Shown: positions 4,998 through 5,784 of the stretch, piece after piece
How the letters are laid out: each line of letters begins with the position of its first letter
Position numbering within the stretch: the stretch's first letter is position 1
DNA from: an archaeon
GTDB taxonomy: Archaea > Asgardarchaeota > Heimdallarchaeia > Hodarchaeales > S146-22
NCBI GenBank assembly: GCA_024276395.1
Contig: JAJRXH010000743.1
Location: 1 to 5,784 of the forward strand
Direction: 5' to 3'
Length of the DNA stretch: 5,784 nt
Translations under genes and position numbers: made by a program
Notes under the pieces: model-generated
Told to the model about the DNA's origin: nothing
Seen by the model: only the letters and a program-made list of their open reading frames with translations
Databases searched by the model: none

Positions 4998-5513
4998 TCA
5001 CAAGAAAGGACATCTATGACGCTCTGGAAGGCGATGTAGATCACAAAAAATACCATTACATCTTCGGCAATGATAGGGAAGATATACTTTCTCATCGCAG
5101 TACTCACAATGAGAAACTAACGGAGTCTTTGATTTTTCTTTTGGATCCTCTATATTCATGGTAATTCTTGAAGATCTTAAATGTCGGGAAACATTTCTTC
5201 TAGAAGCAAGAACATCACTGGATCTAAAAGATCGAGTTCTTGTTGTCCCATGACGACGAAAGAAAGGATCAACTCCTATTTGAAAAGGTCCTGACACTGC
5301 AAAAAAGATATAGATTAGGGCCATTAAAGAGAAGAACAGCAACAAGAGGACCAAATACAAATTGACTTCTTGTTCAGTAAGTGGAAAATTGATGTTCGAA
5401 ACATCAACAAAAAACAAGATTAATTTCAACATGATTGGCACGTACGCTAACAATCCCAAAATCCAAAACAACCTTTTTTGTTGTACTCGCGTGTAATGGG
5501 AAATATCCTTCAT
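4998..5513 (-). CDS. Membrane-anchored AN1-type zinc-finger protein
   Basis: A 171-residue protein from the ATG at 5513-5511 (a TTG one codon earlier is possible). Two hydrophobic helices near the N-terminus (about 16-36 and 50-74) form a membrane hairpin. The basic N-terminus and the Arg/Ser-rich linker (about 80-120) both predict a cytoplasmic side. The C-terminus is a complete AN1 zinc finger, C-x2-C-x9-C-x2-C-x4-C-x2-H-x5-H-x-C, with ligands Cys136, Cys139, Cys149, Cys152, Cys157, His160, His166 and Cys168. It ends in LHRLPERHRCPFL, wording typical of archaeal AN1 domains. AN1 fingers in eukaryotes occur in stress-associated, ubiquitin- and proteasome-linked proteins, and in some archaea they are fused to rhomboid-type membrane proteins. 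The exact role here is unknown. A GGTG (5525-5522) eight bases upstream supports the ATG. It follows another membrane-protein gene with one stop codon and one codon between, and is convergent with the peroxiredoxin-like gene 46 bases away. Confidence 0.85.
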   Translation of the reverse strand: MKDISHYTRVQQKRLFWILGLLAYVPIMLKLILFFVDVSNINFPLTEQEVNLYLVLLLLFFSLMALIYIFFAVSGPFQIGVDPFFRRHGTTRTRSFRSSDVLASRRNVSRHLRSSRITMNIEDPKEKSKTPLVSHCEYCDEKVYLPYHCRRCNGIFCDLHRLPERHRCPFL

Positions 5514-5516
5514 CAA

Positions 5517-5784
5517 TTAAGCACCGCCTGGTAGAGATAATACTGGAATGTATCCAAATGGAGAAAAAATCAACCATAACACGGTAAAGGCGACTAACAA
5601 GAAAAATAATCCTTGATTCCAATCATAAACGCGTCTTCCTTCTAGAAATCTAATTGGTATTAGAATGAACACCAAGAGAAACAATGAGGAAAGAGTTACC
5701 TCACGCGTGTAAATGAAGACCCCCTCTAAAATGAAACCGCGGATGCCAACCAAGTATAGGAAGATATATGCCAACAAGCTGAGC
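5517..5784 (-). CDS. Multi-pass membrane protein of unknown function, C-terminal part (5' end outside window)
   Basis: The minus-strand frame is open from the window edge to a TAA at 5519-5517, giving at least 88 residues. The first candidate start inside the window is a TTG at 5777-5775, but the frame continues to the edge and a hydrophobic helix begins at once, so the true start is probably outside. Three hydrophobic segments are seen: one at the left end, one around LFLLVFILIPIRFL, and one around LFFLLVAFTVLWLIF. They are separated by charged loops (GRRVYDW). It ends SLPGGA. There is no recognisable catalytic motif; in particular the rhomboid GxSG serine motif is absent from this part. It is in the same frame as, and three bases from the ATG of, the AN1 gene. 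The two are either a tight operon or a once-single gene split by a stop. Confidence 0.65.
   Translation of the reverse strand, partial: LSLLAYIFLYLVGIRGFILEGVFIYTREVTLSSLFLLVFILIPIRFLEGRRVYDWNQGLFFLLVAFTVLWLIFSPFGYIPVLSLPGGA

Noticed and set aside
5404..5622. 72-residue minus-strand ORF across the boundary of the two membrane-protein genes
   Set aside because: It overlaps both membrane ORFs in another frame and has neither a ribosome site nor a recognisable domain.
1..5784. CRISPR array, insertion sequence, tRNA/rRNA gene or integration site
   Set aside because: No regularly spaced repeats, terminal inverted repeats, transposase motifs or RNA-gene folds were seen on either strand.

Overview
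The window reads as archaeal, most plausibly an Asgard archaeon of the Heimdallarchaeia type. This is an inference from gene content. It holds a compact ubiquitin-like protein ending in a free Gly-Gly, a membrane-anchored AN1-type zinc-finger protein, and a type IA topoisomerase with three C-terminal zinc fingers. Starts are preceded by archaeal GGTGAT-type Shine-Dalgarno sites and TATA-like T/A blocks. The DNA is AT-rich by eye. A deep-branching TACK lineage with a ubiquitin system, such as the Caldiarchaeum group, is the main alternative.

Layout. Positions 1-249 (minus) hold the 5' part of an unrecognised acidic coiled-coil protein that runs off the left edge. It diverges from the ubiquitin-like gene (364-597, plus). 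The two starts lie almost equally far from one palindromic T/A block, a candidate bidirectional TATA element. Positions 598-993 hold no convincing gene, only a T-rich possible terminator and coding-like fragments that switch between two frames. A medium-chain dehydrogenase (994-2043) follows, then topoisomerase IA (2136-4403), then a peroxiredoxin-fold protein with no cysteine at all (start best placed at 4463, stop 4951). All three are on the plus strand. The right end is on the minus strand and convergent: a two-helix membrane protein with a C-terminal AN1 zinc finger (4998-5513). Directly upstream of it, in the same frame and separated by one TAA stop, lies the 3' end of another multi-helix membrane protein (5517-5784, cut by the window edge).

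Function together. The two eukaryote-like elements are the ubiquitin-like modifier and the AN1 protein, whose family in eukaryotes is often tied to ubiquitin and protein quality control. No E1, E2, RING or JAMM deubiquitinase gene is visible here, so any modification pathway must be completed elsewhere in the genome. The dehydrogenase, topoisomerase and peroxiredoxin-like genes look like ordinary metabolic or housekeeping genes placed in series. Only the topoisomerase and peroxiredoxin-like genes are close enough to suggest co-transcription. The most notable points are the ubiquitin that needs no C-terminal trimming and lacks the Lys48 and Lys63 equivalents, the cysteine-free peroxiredoxin relative, and the AN1 membrane pair.
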